DNA of 64,000 nucleotides from contig JAGTJM010000002.1 of NCBI GenBank assembly GCA_020747015.1, positions 248,001 to 312,000 of the forward strand. Direction: 5' to 3'. The stretch is from Pyrenochaeta sp. MPI-SDFR-AT-0127. Lineage: Eukaryota; Ascomycota; Dothideomycetes; Pleosporales; Cucurbitariaceae. This document shows, in pieces, positions 1 through 10,643 of this stretch (the stretch's first letter is position 1; each line of letters begins with the position of its first letter). Both the position numbers and the translations under genes were made by a program. The notes beneath the pieces were generated by a model, which saw only the letters and a list, made by a program, of their open reading frames with translations, was not told the origin of the DNA and searched no databases.

Positions 1-99
1 CCTGAATTCATCAGGGGTTTGAGCGGACGTGAAATCATGTCCGTCAGATATGATCAAAGTGTGCATATTGAGCTGCTGCCACACGTGGGGAAGACTAAC

Positions 100-1342
100 T
101 CAGAAAGTGCTCCAGTTCCAAGCACCCTGGAAGGACTGAGCAAGGCTGCCGGCTCTCTGGTTTTCAGGTCGCTTGGCCGGCGCGGGTGTCTCGATCGATT
201 GTGCAGCGTTCAAGCTGCTACCAGAGCTCTCGCTGTTGGTGCGGCTCGATCGCAGATGCTCCCACTCGCGGAAGGAGCTATGGCAGCGATCGCAAGCCCG
301 ATGCAGAATGCCTTCGGGATGGAAGCGCGCAAGTTCGTCTAGGCGTACCTGGTTTGCCGAGTGCTGCCAGCAGAAGATGCCACCGCACTTTCTGCAGTGA
401 TGGCGACGTTGGAAGAAACCGAACGGCTCCTGGCAGGACGAGGCGGAGCATACCGAAGTGGAACCATCAGCCTAAAGAGGATGGTTAGTACGATTGGTCA
501 AGAATTGTTGACGCTGAAAATCAAAGTGGAACGGCAGCCCTGCATCGGGTAAAGCCCCTAGCGTGGGGGAGAGTAGCCATGTGCGACAAAGAAGTGCCGA
601 TATGAAAGAAGCAAGCAAGCAAGACGTCACACCTGGCGCAGCGACTTCATATCTTCTCTCAATGCGCAGCATCATCGAGCCTGCCATGTTGCACTGTACT
701 CTCGTTGAGAGAGGATGCAGTAAGAAGCGCTCGGCACATGAGTGGCGCGGACAGCGGATGCTGGCCAGACCAATGCAGCGCTAAAGGGATCCACTCCGAC
801 ATGTACGTAAGGAGCTGACTACCCTGGCAGCCCTGGGCACGCGACAGGGAAAGATCGATGAGGCTAACAGCGGCATAGGGAACAGAAAAGAAAAAGTAAC
901 AACATACCTGCCAGTGGTTGCGCGTTATGGGACCGGCAACTGGAGACAGTGGAACATCGTTGTAGAGGCTCTGCATGTCCTCATTGCCAATTTGCGAAAC
1001 TGGCGTCGCGCTGCCGTCGTTGGCACCCTGGCCGAACGGAGCGGCGACAGCCCAAGTGTGGTTGAGCGAAGGCACACCCGAATCGAGTTTTGGCGGAGAC
1101 CTGTTGCCAGGCTTCTCGGTCTTTCGTAGGGCTGCTGGAATGCCGATGGCAGTTCTTGGCTGGTATATGCCCTGATGGCGGGGCAGGGCGATTTGTGTTG
1201 TGCGCGGCGACGTGGGCGAGACGTTGATGGGCATATTCGAGGCCGAGCCCGTGGGCGAGTACTGTGTCGACTTGCGGTAGGCATGGTGTTGGTAGGGTGC
1301 TGTCTGCGGGATGGTGGTGGCGGTGGAGAAGGTGGTGGCCAT
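100..1342 (-). CDS. FYVE zinc-finger protein (two exons)
   Basis: Exons are 1342..908 and 471..100, giving about 268 residues. FYVE domains bind phosphatidylinositol-3-phosphate on endosomes and vacuoles, so a membrane-trafficking role is inferred. Residues 1–145 are Pro/Ser/Thr-rich and look disordered, ending NHWQ. Exon 2 continues in phase with a first Cys pair (CSASSC), the signature RRHHCRKCGGIFC and a later ACDRC pair. The protein ends WNWSTF. The first in-frame ATG is at 1342 (AACATGGCC context); further upstream the frame has only a TTG before a stop. The intron (907..472) is long for a fungus at 436 nt, but its 3' end has a perfect TACTAAC branch site and TTTAG acceptor. The next gene is divergent. 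The family is certain; the exact start is less so. Confidence 0.86.
472..907 (-). other. Long intron of the FYVE gene
   Basis: Donor GTATGT at 907 and acceptor TTTAG ending at 472, preceded by TACTAAC. At 436 nt it is several times longer than most other introns in the window. I see no additional coding exon inside it. Confidence 0.7.
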
Positions 1343-3148
1343 GTTGGCGGCGGTGGGTGAAGGAGGACGAGTTCTGCTGGGACTCTGGGCGGCGATGAAG
1401 GGTTGGTAAGGAAGGATTCGCAGCGATAAGGGCGAGACCAGCGGTGAGGGTGCTGGGTTGGTGTGCAGTGCTTGTGGAATGGATGCGAGGTTGGAAAAGG
1501 CAGGAAGGGCAGCAACCGCGGCGAACGGATCAAGACGCAAGCAGTGCCTTTGCAGCCGTGGGACTGTGGACGCTCGCTGTCAGTCGGTGACAGGCGGCGT
1601 GTGGCTCGTCGAAGTGTTTGAGGTTGGGTGTCAATTGGTCGCTGACGTACAGGAGCGCGATAAGACGGGAGCAGTGATACTGTGCACAGCAGACGCCGGG
1701 GCCACAATGTCGACCGTCAGTCAGTCAGCGGCGCATGGCTGGCGATAAGGCGATATGGAGGTGATTGTGGGATTGCGCTGGGACAGAGGGCGGCGAGGGC
1801 GCAGGAACGAGTGAGTGTCGCGTGGGTTGCGGAGGAATACCTGGGGTGAGGCTCTGGGGGGGAGATTCGGTGAATTAAGGCCAGCGTCGCTGCTAATAAT
1901 TACCTACAGCGGACTGAAGGCGAGGGTCCGAACTAGCCTCGCCCGAACTGGGGGGAGATGCCGGGCTATCATCGGCGGTTGAACCGGCCATGGTTGATCA
2001 TTGAAATGGGTAACTAGACACGCGGGCGACTCCGAGCGCGTCGACTTTGTGCCTGTTTGTCTCCCTTTGCAGTGTCTACGCAAGTTGCATGCCATGGCCA
2101 CGAGATGCTCCTCTGCGCACACACTGTTTTGTACAAACGGACCAACTCCAGAAGTCGATTCACCACCGTGGTCGACCTCTGCCAGTGGCCGGCCGTTGCA
2201 ACGCTCCCCGCCTGTCGCCTCTGCGTTTTTGGGCGGGCTTATCTCTGGCCAATCGCGCGCGGGCGAATCCAAGCAGCCCGTTGCTAGCGCACGATTCAGC
2301 ATCTCCGAGCGGCCCCCCGTATTGCGATGCGACGGTCAATGCTGCGTCAAGCGCAAACTTTGATATGAAATATGATGTAGCCTGAATATCGTCGCGGCTC
2401 TGATCGAGTATGGATGAACAGCGGCGCACACTAAGGGCATGCTCCCCAGGCAAGGTGCATGGGTGCCGGCGGCGTGCAGGCAGAGGTCAAGCCGCCAGAC
2501 GCGCACTCATTCCGCTGTTGCTGTTGAGAAAAACGCCCAGACGCGCCCAACTGGCGGGGCACCCCTTGGAAAAACAATCAATGCCCACCGTTCACGGACT
2601 GCTTTTCGCATTTCACGATGCAGCACCACGACGCATTCATTGCCCTCCTGGCCCATTCGTCGTCGATCCTGTAATTAGCAGCAGCATCCAAAATCCAATA
2701 CTTTCCGCTTTGAGCCTAGCCGGCCTGTTCAGTCCTGGAAATGCCGTGTGCATCGTCTCCAGAAGCTGCCGCCAGCCCAGAAATCCACAGTTTCACGCCT
2801 CCTCCTCCTCGTCCCCTGCGAATCTTACCCGCCGTCAAGTGAGGCGTAAGGCGGGAGGCGCAGGCATGCAACCATGGAAATGTCCGTCCTTCACGCTGTG
2901 GCGCACCGCTTCTCTCAGCTGCCTGGCCGAGGCAAGCCGAGGCTCACATGCATGCTGACCTGCACCTCAAACAAAACATGCCACTGCTGGCAACGCGGGG
3001 AAATCACCATGAATCCGGGGTATTCTAGGATTAAAGACAACAACACCTGTTCCTGCATCTCTGCCATGTCTTGCTAGTCTGTTCTGTGAGACCGCACACT
3101 ACTAATCAGGTTCATTACGCCGTTCGACACTGAGCCTGCGCCGTGGCC
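1343..3148. other. Intergenic, shared divergent promoter region
   Basis: Lies between the divergent FYVE and alcohol oxidase genes. The part nearest the FYVE gene is C-rich on the minus strand. Open frames of up to about 180 codons occur here on both strands, but they overlap each other and have no recognisable family, signal peptide or splice structure. I see no supported gene. Confidence 0.5.
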
Positions 3149-5380
3149 ATGTCGCTCCCCACCCAGCCCGTCTCGCCAAAGGCAACACCACTCCCACCCC
3201 TGCCTTCACAAGACCCCTTGACGCCCGCCCAATGGAAGACCCTCCTCGCCATTGCCGATGCAGTCGTCCCCGCCGTCAAGCCCATGTCCACGGCGAATGT
3301 ACGGAGCGAATTAGCCGTCACGGATAATGAGTACTCGACGGCCGTCACCAAGTTGAGGGCACTTACGCCTGAAGATGATCCCAATGCTGAGCTTGCAGCA
3401 AAAGACTATCTTGAAGACTATGCAAGTAAAGACCCGGCATTCAGACTGGAGCTGCAGAGGATTTTCGCTCTGTACATGCCCCAGAGTCAGAGAAATGAGT
3501 TGAGCATGGTCTTGAATGTCCTCGATACAAGGGCTGGTTCGCTCGCACTCACAGGCTATCTCACGCCTATCAGCGAGCAACCAGCCCATATACGAGAGGC
3601 CATTATCCAGGGCTGGTCTACTGCACGGTTGGGACCTATCCGTCAACTCCACCGCTCATTGACCATTTTGTCCAAGCAAACATATGTCAAGATCTCACCC
3701 GCTCTGCGCCGTGTTATAGGCGTTCCGCGAGTGCCTACTGGCATGAAACCTGGAAAAGGCTTCGATTACGAATTCATTCAGATCCCTCCAGGCGACAAGC
3801 CTGAAGTCATCGACACAGATGTTGTCATCGTGGGCAGTGGGTGCGGAGGCGGTGTCACCGCGAAGAACCTCGCCGAGGCTGGTCACCGAGTGCTCGTCGT
3901 TGAGAAAGCATATCACTGGACCCCGGATCACTTTCCCATGTCAGAGGCGAACGGCTGGAACCACCTCTTCATGAATGGCGCCTTCATTTCGTCCGATGAC
4001 ACGTCGGTCAGCGTTGTCGCTGGGCAGTCGTGGGGTGGTGGAGGAACGGTCAACTGGTCTGCTTCCCTACAAACCCAGGGCTACGTGCGGCGTGAGTGGG
4101 CTGCCAAAGGCCTACCATTCTTTACATCGGCTCAGTTTCAAGAATCACTAGACCGCGTCTGTGGCCGAATGGGCGTTTCAACGGAATACATCAAGCAGAA
4201 CCGCGGCAACGAGATCCTCCTCGAGGGTGCCAGGAAGCTCGGCTGGGCTCACAAGGCTGTGCCGCAAAACACAGGCGGGAGCCAGCATAACTGCGGTCAC
4301 TGTACATTTGGCTGTGGATCTTGCGAGAAGCAAGGCCCAGTCGTGTCCTTCCTACCCGACGCAGCGCGCGCGGGTGCAAAGTTCATTGAAGGGTTCCACG
4401 CAGAGAAGATTGTCTTCTCAAACAAGGGCGGTAAAAAGACTGCAACAGGCGTCATTGGCACATGGGTTTCACGAGATAGCAATGGCGGCGTTGCTGGCGA
4501 ACCACTTACACGGCGCAAAGTTCTCATCAAAGCGAAGCGCGTCATCGTCAGCGCTGGGACGATGCAGTCGCCACTCCTGCTACTCCGTTCTGGCCTCAAA
4601 AACCCGCAAATCGGCCGCAATCTCTATGTGCATCCCGTGACCGTGATGGGTGCTATACACAAAGAGGAGATCAAGCCATGGGAAGGCGCGATACTAACAG
4701 CTGTCGTTGGTGAATACGAAAACCTCGATGGCAAAGGCCACGGCGCAAAACTAGAAGCGACAAATATGATTCCCTCATCGTGGCTTATGTGGCTGGACTG
4801 GAAGGGTGGCTTGGATTATAAACTTGACGCTGCGCGATTGAAACACATGGTGGGTTACATCTCCATCTGCCGTGACCGCGACACTGGCCGTGTGTACCCA
4901 GACCCAGTGGATGGCAGGGTGCGCTTCCAGTACTCGCCGAGCAAGTTCGACAAGAGGCATATCCTGGAAGGTCTCATCGCGCTCGCCAAGATCCAGTATG
5001 TTGAAGGCGCAGAGGAAATCTTCACAGTGATGCCAGGAATGAAGCCTTTTGTTCGCGACCTAGCCGCCTCCGCTGGCGACGGCATCAATGACGAAAAGTT
5101 CCAAGCTTGGCTCGATGGCATCCGCGAAAAGGGCTTCCCGACCCCTGAAAGTGTCTTTGTATCTGCACACCAGATGGGCTCGAATCGCATGAGCGCTCTG
5201 GAGAAGGATGGCGTTGTTGATCCCAACGGCAAAGTCTGGGGCACCGAGGCCTTGTATGTCGTAGATGCTAGTATCTTCCCGAGTGCTAGTGGCGTGAATC
5301 CCATGGTCACGAACATGGCCATTAGTGACTGGATCTCGAGGGGTATTGCGAAGGGGCTGGAGGAGCAACCAAGGCTCTGA
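3149..5380 (+). CDS. Long-chain fatty alcohol oxidase (GMC family)
   Basis: Single exon, 743 residues. Long-chain alcohol oxidases use FAD and O2 to turn fatty alcohols into aldehydes in the omega-oxidation or alkane route, usually in peroxisomes or microsomes. The FAD Rossmann motif VVIVGSGCGGGVTAKNLAE starts near residue 225, followed by an acidic end (VLVVEK). The Cys-rich stretch HNCGHCTFGCGSCEKQG seen in this subfamily lies near residues 378–394. The C-terminal GMC motif has the catalytic His region (SAHQMGSNRM) and a FAD-contacting NPMVTNMAI. The N-terminal 200 residues match the alpha-helical extension of the fatty alcohol oxidase branch rather than glucose oxidases. An upstream GTG two codons earlier is not a plausible eukaryotic start, so ATG 3149 was chosen. 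Confidence 0.95.
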   Translation: MSLPTQPVSPKATPLPPLPSQDPLTPAQWKTLLAIADAVVPAVKPMSTANVRSELAVTDNEYSTAVTKLRALTPEDDPNAELAAKDYLEDYASKDPAFRLELQRIFALYMPQSQRNELSMVLNVLDTRAGSLALTGYLTPISEQPAHIREAIIQGWSTARLGPIRQLHRSLTILSKQTYVKISPALRRVIGVPRVPTGMKPGKGFDYEFIQIPPGDKPEVIDTDVVIVGSGCGGGVTAKNLAEAGHRVLVVEKAYHWTPDHFPMSEANGWNHLFMNGAFISSDDTSVSVVAGQSWGGGGTVNWSASLQTQGYVRREWAAKGLPFFTSAQFQESLDRVCGRMGVSTEYIKQNRGNEILLEGARKLGWAHKAVPQNTGGSQHNCGHCTFGCGSCEKQGPVVSFLPDAARAGAKFIEGFHAEKIVFSNKGGKKTATGVIGTWVSRDSNGGVAGEPLTRRKVLIKAKRVIVSAGTMQSPLLLLRSGLKNPQIGRNLYVHPVTVMGAIHKEEIKPWEGAILTAVVGEYENLDGKGHGAKLEATNMIPSSWLMWLDWKGGLDYKLDAARLKHMVGYISICRDRDTGRVYPDPVDGRVRFQYSPSKFDKRHILEGLIALAKIQYVEGAEEIFTVMPGMKPFVRDLAASAGDGINDEKFQAWLDGIREKGFPTPESVFVSAHQMGSNRMSALEKDGVVDPNGKVWGTEALYVVDASIFPSASGVNPMVTNMAISDWISRGIAKGLEEQPRL

Positions 5381-6248
5381 GGAGTCATCAAGGGCGCAAA
5401 ATGTGTTGTATGATATCGTGAAGGTAATTTGGCAGTACAACACTAAATTGTTTTTCCTGGGCGCAGGGCTGCTGCTAGCATAGCCAAGCAGATAATCTTA
5501 GCATTGTTCGATAAAATTCTTCTACTTTGTACGACTCATCCACATGTACTTCACAAGGGCGTGTTGTTGGCAAATTCTCTGCACTCACCTCGTCAGACAT
5601 GTGGCGACGGTTATGGAGACGTGTTGAATAGCCTTTGTAAAGTTCATCCTGCTCATCGGGCCCTTACAAGACCACATGCAAGGCGAGATCCACCTGATCG
5701 TACCTCTACAGGCTGATCCAAAGCGCATGCTCTGTTCTGCCTGCTGATAGGTCACACGGCGAACGTTTGGGCTGGGGCGGCAGCTGCCGAGGACCGACTC
5801 AGGGTCCAGCCTAGCGTACAGCGACGTCATATGTTTGGCGGGACCAAAGTCTCTCCCACCTCACTCGCTCGCATTTCATTTGATTTGAAGATCGACAATG
5901 TTACCACCATTAGGAGCATAGATATTCCCTTTAGATCCCAAAATACCACTGTACGGAACCTAACGCGGCCACAAATCGCATGACACCAAAGTTTGTACGC
6001 GGGGCTTGCACTTTAAGAAGCCTCTGTGTTGGCGCTCCTACTTTGTGAGCATAATTTGCTGCTACTGCTGCGCGCCCTTTGAGAGACGTCAGGCGCTGTT
6101 CATTGTTCGACTTTTGAGTCACGGAGCACGTCATCACCGTAGCTTCTACTTCTATACATATCACACCAAGACAACCCCGCAAACCGACCCCTCACTACCG
6201 CACTGTCTCACTCAAAGTTGTCGACCACGGGCTCGTGTACAGACCAAC
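5381..6248. other. Intergenic and 5' leader
   Basis: 3' flank of the alcohol oxidase and promoter of the acetyltransferase. The reading frame of the next gene stays open upstream of its ATG to about 6006, but only with a non-ATG start. I see nothing else. Confidence 0.45.
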
Positions 6249-7157
6249 ATGGCCAGCGTTCTCAAGGGAGGCTTTGGCGCCCCGTCTAGCAACGGAAACG
6301 GCAATGGCAATGCCGGCACTGAGTTTATCAACCTGCTGTCGCCACTCAAAGGCGCTCTCGACGGCTACGATAACACGCTGCCGTGCAGCAAACAGACCAT
6401 CCACGTTCCACAAGTCTTTCGCGAGGCCATGTCCGTTCGTGAAGAGGTCTACGGCGAGCAAGGCGTGCCTCTCGAGGCCGAGTTCGATGAGGACGACGCG
6501 CGAAGCTGGCACTGGGTCGCATACGCTTCAGTAGCCACGAGCTCAGGCTCGCCGCCGAAGCGCCTTCGCACTAGCTCCTCCAACACACCTGCAGACGACG
6601 CTCGCCGCGCCTCTGCCACCGCTACACGTGTACCTGTCGCGACGATCCGGCTCATTCCGCCGCCCCACGGCCCAAACAAGTATGTCGAGCACGACAAGCC
6701 AGACAAACATCCCGATGCAGACCCGCCAAACGAAGGTTCAGAGAAGAAGCACACTGCAGAACCATATGTCAAGCTTGGACGACTTGCGGTTTTGAAGCCA
6801 TACCGGAAACTTGGGCTTAGCAAGCTGCTCATAAACGCTGTTTTCGACTTTGTTGTGCACAACTCTGAGAAAGTATACCGCCCACCATCGCCAACGGCCC
6901 TAGAGATGGCGCAGATCCAGGGCCATAATAGGGAAAAAGAGATCACCTGGCAAGGCCTAGTCATGATTCATGCACAAGCGGATCTCAAGGGCATGTGGGA
7001 GAGGCACGGCTTCCGGGAGGAGCTTAAGAACGACAAGGGTGAGGTCGAGGCTGCAGCCGAGCCGCACTGGGTGGAAGAAGGGATTGAGCATGTCGGCATG
7101 TGGAAGAGGCTACAGCTCGATAAGGAAAAGAGGTTGTCCCTGTCCCTAGAGTCATAG
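6249..7157 (+). CDS. GNAT-family N-acetyltransferase
   Basis: Single exon, 302 residues from ATG 6249 (CCAACATGG context). The fold is recognisable by an N-terminal strand-helix region (REAMSVREEVYGEQGVPLE), the acidic WHWVAYA strand, VATIRLIPPP, and the acetyl-CoA motif LGRLAVLKPYRKLGLSKLLI, which carries R-x-x-G-x-S. The final part (LKGMWERHGF ... HVGMWKRL) is the usual last strand pair. Two low-complexity insertions (Ser/Thr/Ala-rich near 100–135, charged near 155–180) separate core strands. The N-terminus is Gly/Asn-rich. The layout recalls GNA1-like and other small-substrate acetyltransferases; the substrate cannot be told from sequence. It probably acts in the cytosol, since no targeting signal is visible. 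Confidence 0.86.
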   Translation: MASVLKGGFGAPSSNGNGNGNAGTEFINLLSPLKGALDGYDNTLPCSKQTIHVPQVFREAMSVREEVYGEQGVPLEAEFDEDDARSWHWVAYASVATSSGSPPKRLRTSSSNTPADDARRASATATRVPVATIRLIPPPHGPNKYVEHDKPDKHPDADPPNEGSEKKHTAEPYVKLGRLAVLKPYRKLGLSKLLINAVFDFVVHNSEKVYRPPSPTALEMAQIQGHNREKEITWQGLVMIHAQADLKGMWERHGFREELKNDKGEVEAAAEPHWVEEGIEHVGMWKRLQLDKEKRLSLSLES

Positions 7158-8006
7158 AACATGGCATACTCACTCCAAGGATGTTCTGGAGCTCTTGCTT
7201 ACCATTGCTTTCTAGACCCAAGAAGGAGTTCTACGAGAAATGGTAAACTCTAGACGAAGTATCGTCACGTGCAAGGGTCCATGAGTTGTTTCTTGGCGGA
7301 CCCCAGTCGCAACGTCTTACGAGCAACACAACTACACGGCGTTTATTCTGATCTCTTTCCCATTATTATACCCATCGCACTACACAATCAACAAAAGTCA
7401 ACATTTTTATACCCCAAATCCCAAGTTCACGACGACACGGCTGGCGTACTTTGTTTCTCTCATAATTGGATTCGCTGCAAGGGTTTTGGTGTGCAATGTG
7501 GGCATTCAACATATCCATAGACTAGGATGAAAAGTTTTTTCTGCTCTCAGCGTCTTCTAAAGTGGTTTCAAATGTGCATTTTTCCTTCTGTCATTCACCT
7601 TTATCCCCCGAATCTGGGTAGGTCATGTGCCCACTCCGTGTGCCCTGCATATGTCACGTTGACTTTGTCATTGTGTCTCTCTCCACTGCGCGTGGAACAG
7701 ACCATGACTGAGAAACGCTTGGTTGCACAGTCACACAAGCACAAGCAACGTGCGTCTATCGTGGAAGTGGATAGTGAGAGAGGCCATATGGATTTCTCTC
7801 CAGAGACCGCGTGGGATGGTGAGACAACCGCGAGCGTAGTGAATGACCTGTTTCATTCACAAAACATGGAGTCTTTTCGCTTGTTGAACAAATATCTCCT
7901 TTCTCTCTCTGCTATTCCTCTTACTTGACTTTGTCAAACTTTATTTCTCTTCAACTCACTCTGGCCTTCCACGCCTGGATACGCCTTCTATCTCCTCCTC
8001 GCCATC
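7158..8006. other. Intergenic
   Basis: Promoter side of the hydrolase-like gene, with CT-rich tracts just upstream of its ATG (about 7880–8000). Open frames here lack recognisable domains. I see no gene. Confidence 0.45.
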
Positions 8007-9242
8007 ATGCTGTCTGTCCTGCCTCTCGGGCTAGTCCTATTCACCCTGCTCGGCCAGGGCAGTTGCGCCATCTCCGTCCCGGGGCCAGATCTGAATACTC
8101 ACGACTACAAGGTTGCAGTCTCGCACTTCCCACTCACCGATACTACGCGCCAGGACCCTTTCCTTGAGAAACAACATCGACGCATTATGGTCAGCATGTT
8201 CATGCCAGTCCACAAGTCTGACTGCTCGAAGGAGTGCCAGATCCCCTACATGCCGGGTCAGACTGCGCGTATTGCAGATCAGCAGTTTCTGCTCAATGCG
8301 AGGGAGAGTGTGTTTGATAAGATGGACTATACCGTCTGCTGTGGGAGTAATGTGGGCGTTGATGCGAAGAAGTATCCTGTTGTCATTCTTGAACCACATG
8401 TCGATACGAGTAGACTTTTATATGCGAATCTCGCTCGCTATGTGAGCGCAAATGGGGCTGTGGTTGTCCTCCTTGACCATCCTGGCGACTCTTCCATCGT
8501 AGAGTTTCCAGACGAGAAGAACCCTTCTCTAGCAACAGTTTATAATAGTGGTCGTACCCCTCTTTCCAACTTCTCGCCCATCAACCCCTGGAACGAAACC
8601 GTGTCCCGCGCCGTCGACATACGCATCCAAGACATAAACTTCGCGCTCTCTCAGCTCAACTCGACAACACTATTAGCACAACAATTCCCCTCTCTCCGCT
8701 TCACCTCCCCACTCTCCACAGCACGCTACAGCATCGCAGGCCACGGTCTCGGCGGCACAGTATCCACAAGCCTCAGCGTCACCGACCCTCGCGTCCGCTT
8801 CTCCATAAACCTCTCCGGCACAGCCCCGCTCCTAAACTCCCCCACCGCCGCGCCAATCTACTTCTTCGGCCGCGCAGACTTCAAGCGCCAGCACGACATC
8901 CACTGGCCCACCACCTGGCTCCAGCTGACGGGGCCCGCCACAGAATTCGACCTCGCGGGCAGCGCAATCTTCGACTTTGCCGACCTCCCCATTATCCTCG
9001 AACTCGCCCACAACGAAGGCCGCATGCCGGACTTGCAAGCCGCAGGCCTGGGCTCGTCGGGCCCCTGGGCCAACCATGCCACAAAGTGCTTTGTCGAGGG
9101 TGTCGTGCGCAAAGAACTCCTCCGTGATTCGCGCGGCGTGAGTAAATGCGTGGGCATGTTTGAGAGCATGGTGCCCTATAATGGCGAGGTTTTGGAGGTG
9201 TGGCCGATTAGGGCTAGGTTGGGGGGGTGGTTTGGGATGTAG
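8007..9242 (+). CDS. Secreted alpha/beta-hydrolase-like protein, PAF-acetylhydrolase type, nucleophile Ser missing
   Basis: Single exon, 411 residues. An N-terminal signal peptide of about 21 residues ends near GSCA. The body fits the fungal platelet-activating-factor-acetylhydrolase-like branch: an early VSMFMPV strand, a Cys-rich segment with CSKEC and CCGS, the oxyanion-region strand YPVVILEPH, and the nucleophile elbow. In active members the elbow reads GHSxGG. Here residues 245–250 read GHGLGG, so the catalytic Ser is Gly 247. The DNA is unambiguous (ggc cac ggt ctc ggc). The rest of the frame is intact, so this looks like a maintained non-catalytic or altered protein rather than a decayed one. 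A sequencing error is possible but would need a specific substitution. Confidence 0.84.
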   Translation: MLSVLPLGLVLFTLLGQGSCAISVPGPDLNTHDYKVAVSHFPLTDTTRQDPFLEKQHRRIMVSMFMPVHKSDCSKECQIPYMPGQTARIADQQFLLNARESVFDKMDYTVCCGSNVGVDAKKYPVVILEPHVDTSRLLYANLARYVSANGAVVVLLDHPGDSSIVEFPDEKNPSLATVYNSGRTPLSNFSPINPWNETVSRAVDIRIQDINFALSQLNSTTLLAQQFPSLRFTSPLSTARYSIAGHGLGGTVSTSLSVTDPRVRFSINLSGTAPLLNSPTAAPIYFFGRADFKRQHDIHWPTTWLQLTGPATEFDLAGSAIFDFADLPIILELAHNEGRMPDLQAAGLGSSGPWANHATKCFVEGVVRKELLRDSRGVSKCVGMFESMVPYNGEVLEVWPIRARLGGWFGM

Positions 9243-9701
9243 GGTGTGTAGATTTCAGTATGAGCTAAAGGATTTATTCTTTCACATCGAGGGTAAGGGG
9301 TTGTTATCAACGCCAATCATCTTGAGGCGTGAGCACTGTGTATATGCAGCCTTTGATGAAAGATACAATGGTAGATATTCGGGTATATAATTCTCTTTAG
9401 AATATTAACTTTTCCTTGTCCTTGGGGATATACACTGCATCTTCATTAGGACTGCATTATTCAACTGCACTATTCGAAACGATAGCGGTCTCGTAGTCAT
9501 GAAGTAAACGAAGTCACTGCTGCAGTCATGTTGAGAAAGTGCTGTGGCAGTGAGCTTTTGCGCTTTGGAACTGGACGCTTTGCACATATTGGTAGACTTC
9601 TAGGGACGGTAGATTTGTATATCTAACAAAGAATTGAAACACCCCTCTAACCATGCAACTTTTGCTGGCAATTTTGTACATCATCGGTCGGTGTGAATAT
9701 C
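9243..9701. other. Intergenic
   Basis: 3' flank of the hydrolase-like gene and of the small minus-strand candidate. I see nothing else. Confidence 0.4.
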
Positions 9702-10004
9702 CTAGGCAGCAAACCCAAAGAAAGCACCTGGACATCCAGCGCGGTGAGTGTCCCAACTTCTACTGTGATGTGTATACTGTGGAACGAATTTCTGTTGACG
9801 GCGTTAGTGTATGGGCTACAAGCATGTCGCTGATTTTACCTTTGGCTCGAGCTGTTGTACCTCCTTACACCGCATGCTGCTGCGACCACTTCGGTCCAAG
9901 TTGTGCAGCTCAATGTCTTCGCCCAGGAATTTCAAGTGTCGCATATCGATTGGCTTGGGCAGAGCCAGATGGAATGTGAAAGATAATGCAGAGAGGAAAT
10001 GCAT
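9702..10004 (-). CDS. Candidate small secreted protein (84 aa, two exons)
   Basis: Exons 10004..9840 and 9791..9702, joined in phase by a 48-nt intron. The intron (9839..9792) has a GTAAAA donor, a CACTAAC branch site and a CAACAG acceptor, which is a textbook fungal arrangement. The protein starts MHFLSALSFTFHLALPKP, a short hydrophobic leader like a signal peptide. The mature part has two cysteines and is rich in His, Arg and Lys. I recognise no family. The good splice signals are the main support. Against it are the small size and an overlapping plus-strand frame (9653..9979). Treat it as a candidate only. Confidence 0.35.
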
Positions 10005-10643
10005 TACGCTCGTTGCGAACAATGGTCTGGCTTAACGGACGCGAACGGCAGATGGTGCATCCTTTGAGTTATACGGTCTGTTCAGCATGTGCTGCTTTTG
10101 ACTCCCTAAACAAGGCAAGGTATTGACATTCCGCGGCGATCGTAATTTCATCGTTACACACACTGCACTGGCGCTTCAGATGTGGATGAATTGGCTGTCA
10201 TACTATGGCCGTGGTAAATGTTCGGCGAAAAGAAAGCATTTCGCAATCGAGGGCAAACTCGGGGTTGAATCACGAACGTCTAACCAGATACATGAGTGAA
10301 AGGAGCAACATATTGTTCAGAACATTCTATGTCCTCTTGTTTCTACAAGGCGATCAAGTATCACAAGATGAGATCTGTGGAATGCGGTAGTCCCTTTCGA
10401 GGCAAGACCGGCTACACCTTCCATCATGTTCGCATGGCATTGCTGAAAATACGTTGGGACCTGTTTCAATGCACAAAACGCGTCATAGTTGCAAAAAATC
10501 TGTATACTAGATACATTCTATATTCGTAAGAGTTCTATATTGTACAACAACATGGTGATCATAATACAAGTTTGCAGATCCAGAATAACGCCCGAAATAG
10601 AAACCAGAACTCCAACTCAATCATAGAAACATGAGAAAATCCT
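10005..10643. other. Intergenic
   Basis: Lies between the small candidate gene and the 3' end of the secreted HExxH gene. I see no supported gene or structure. Confidence 0.4.

Noticed and set aside
925..1707. 260-codon minus-strand open frame rich in Arg/Pro
   Set aside because: It is a shadow of the FYVE gene's first exon in another frame, opens without a good start and matches no family.
2410..2958. 182-codon plus-strand open frame
   Set aside because: No recognisable domain, overlaps other frames, and lies in the GC-rich divergent promoter region where chance frames are long.
7527..7928. 133-codon plus-strand frame before the hydrolase-like gene
   Set aside because: Low-complexity, CT-rich and without any recognisable protein feature; probably promoter and leader.
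9653..9979. Plus-strand 108-codon frame with a leader-like start and several Cys
   Set aside because: Overlaps the minus-strand candidate, which has a full set of splice signals. No such signals support the plus-strand frame.
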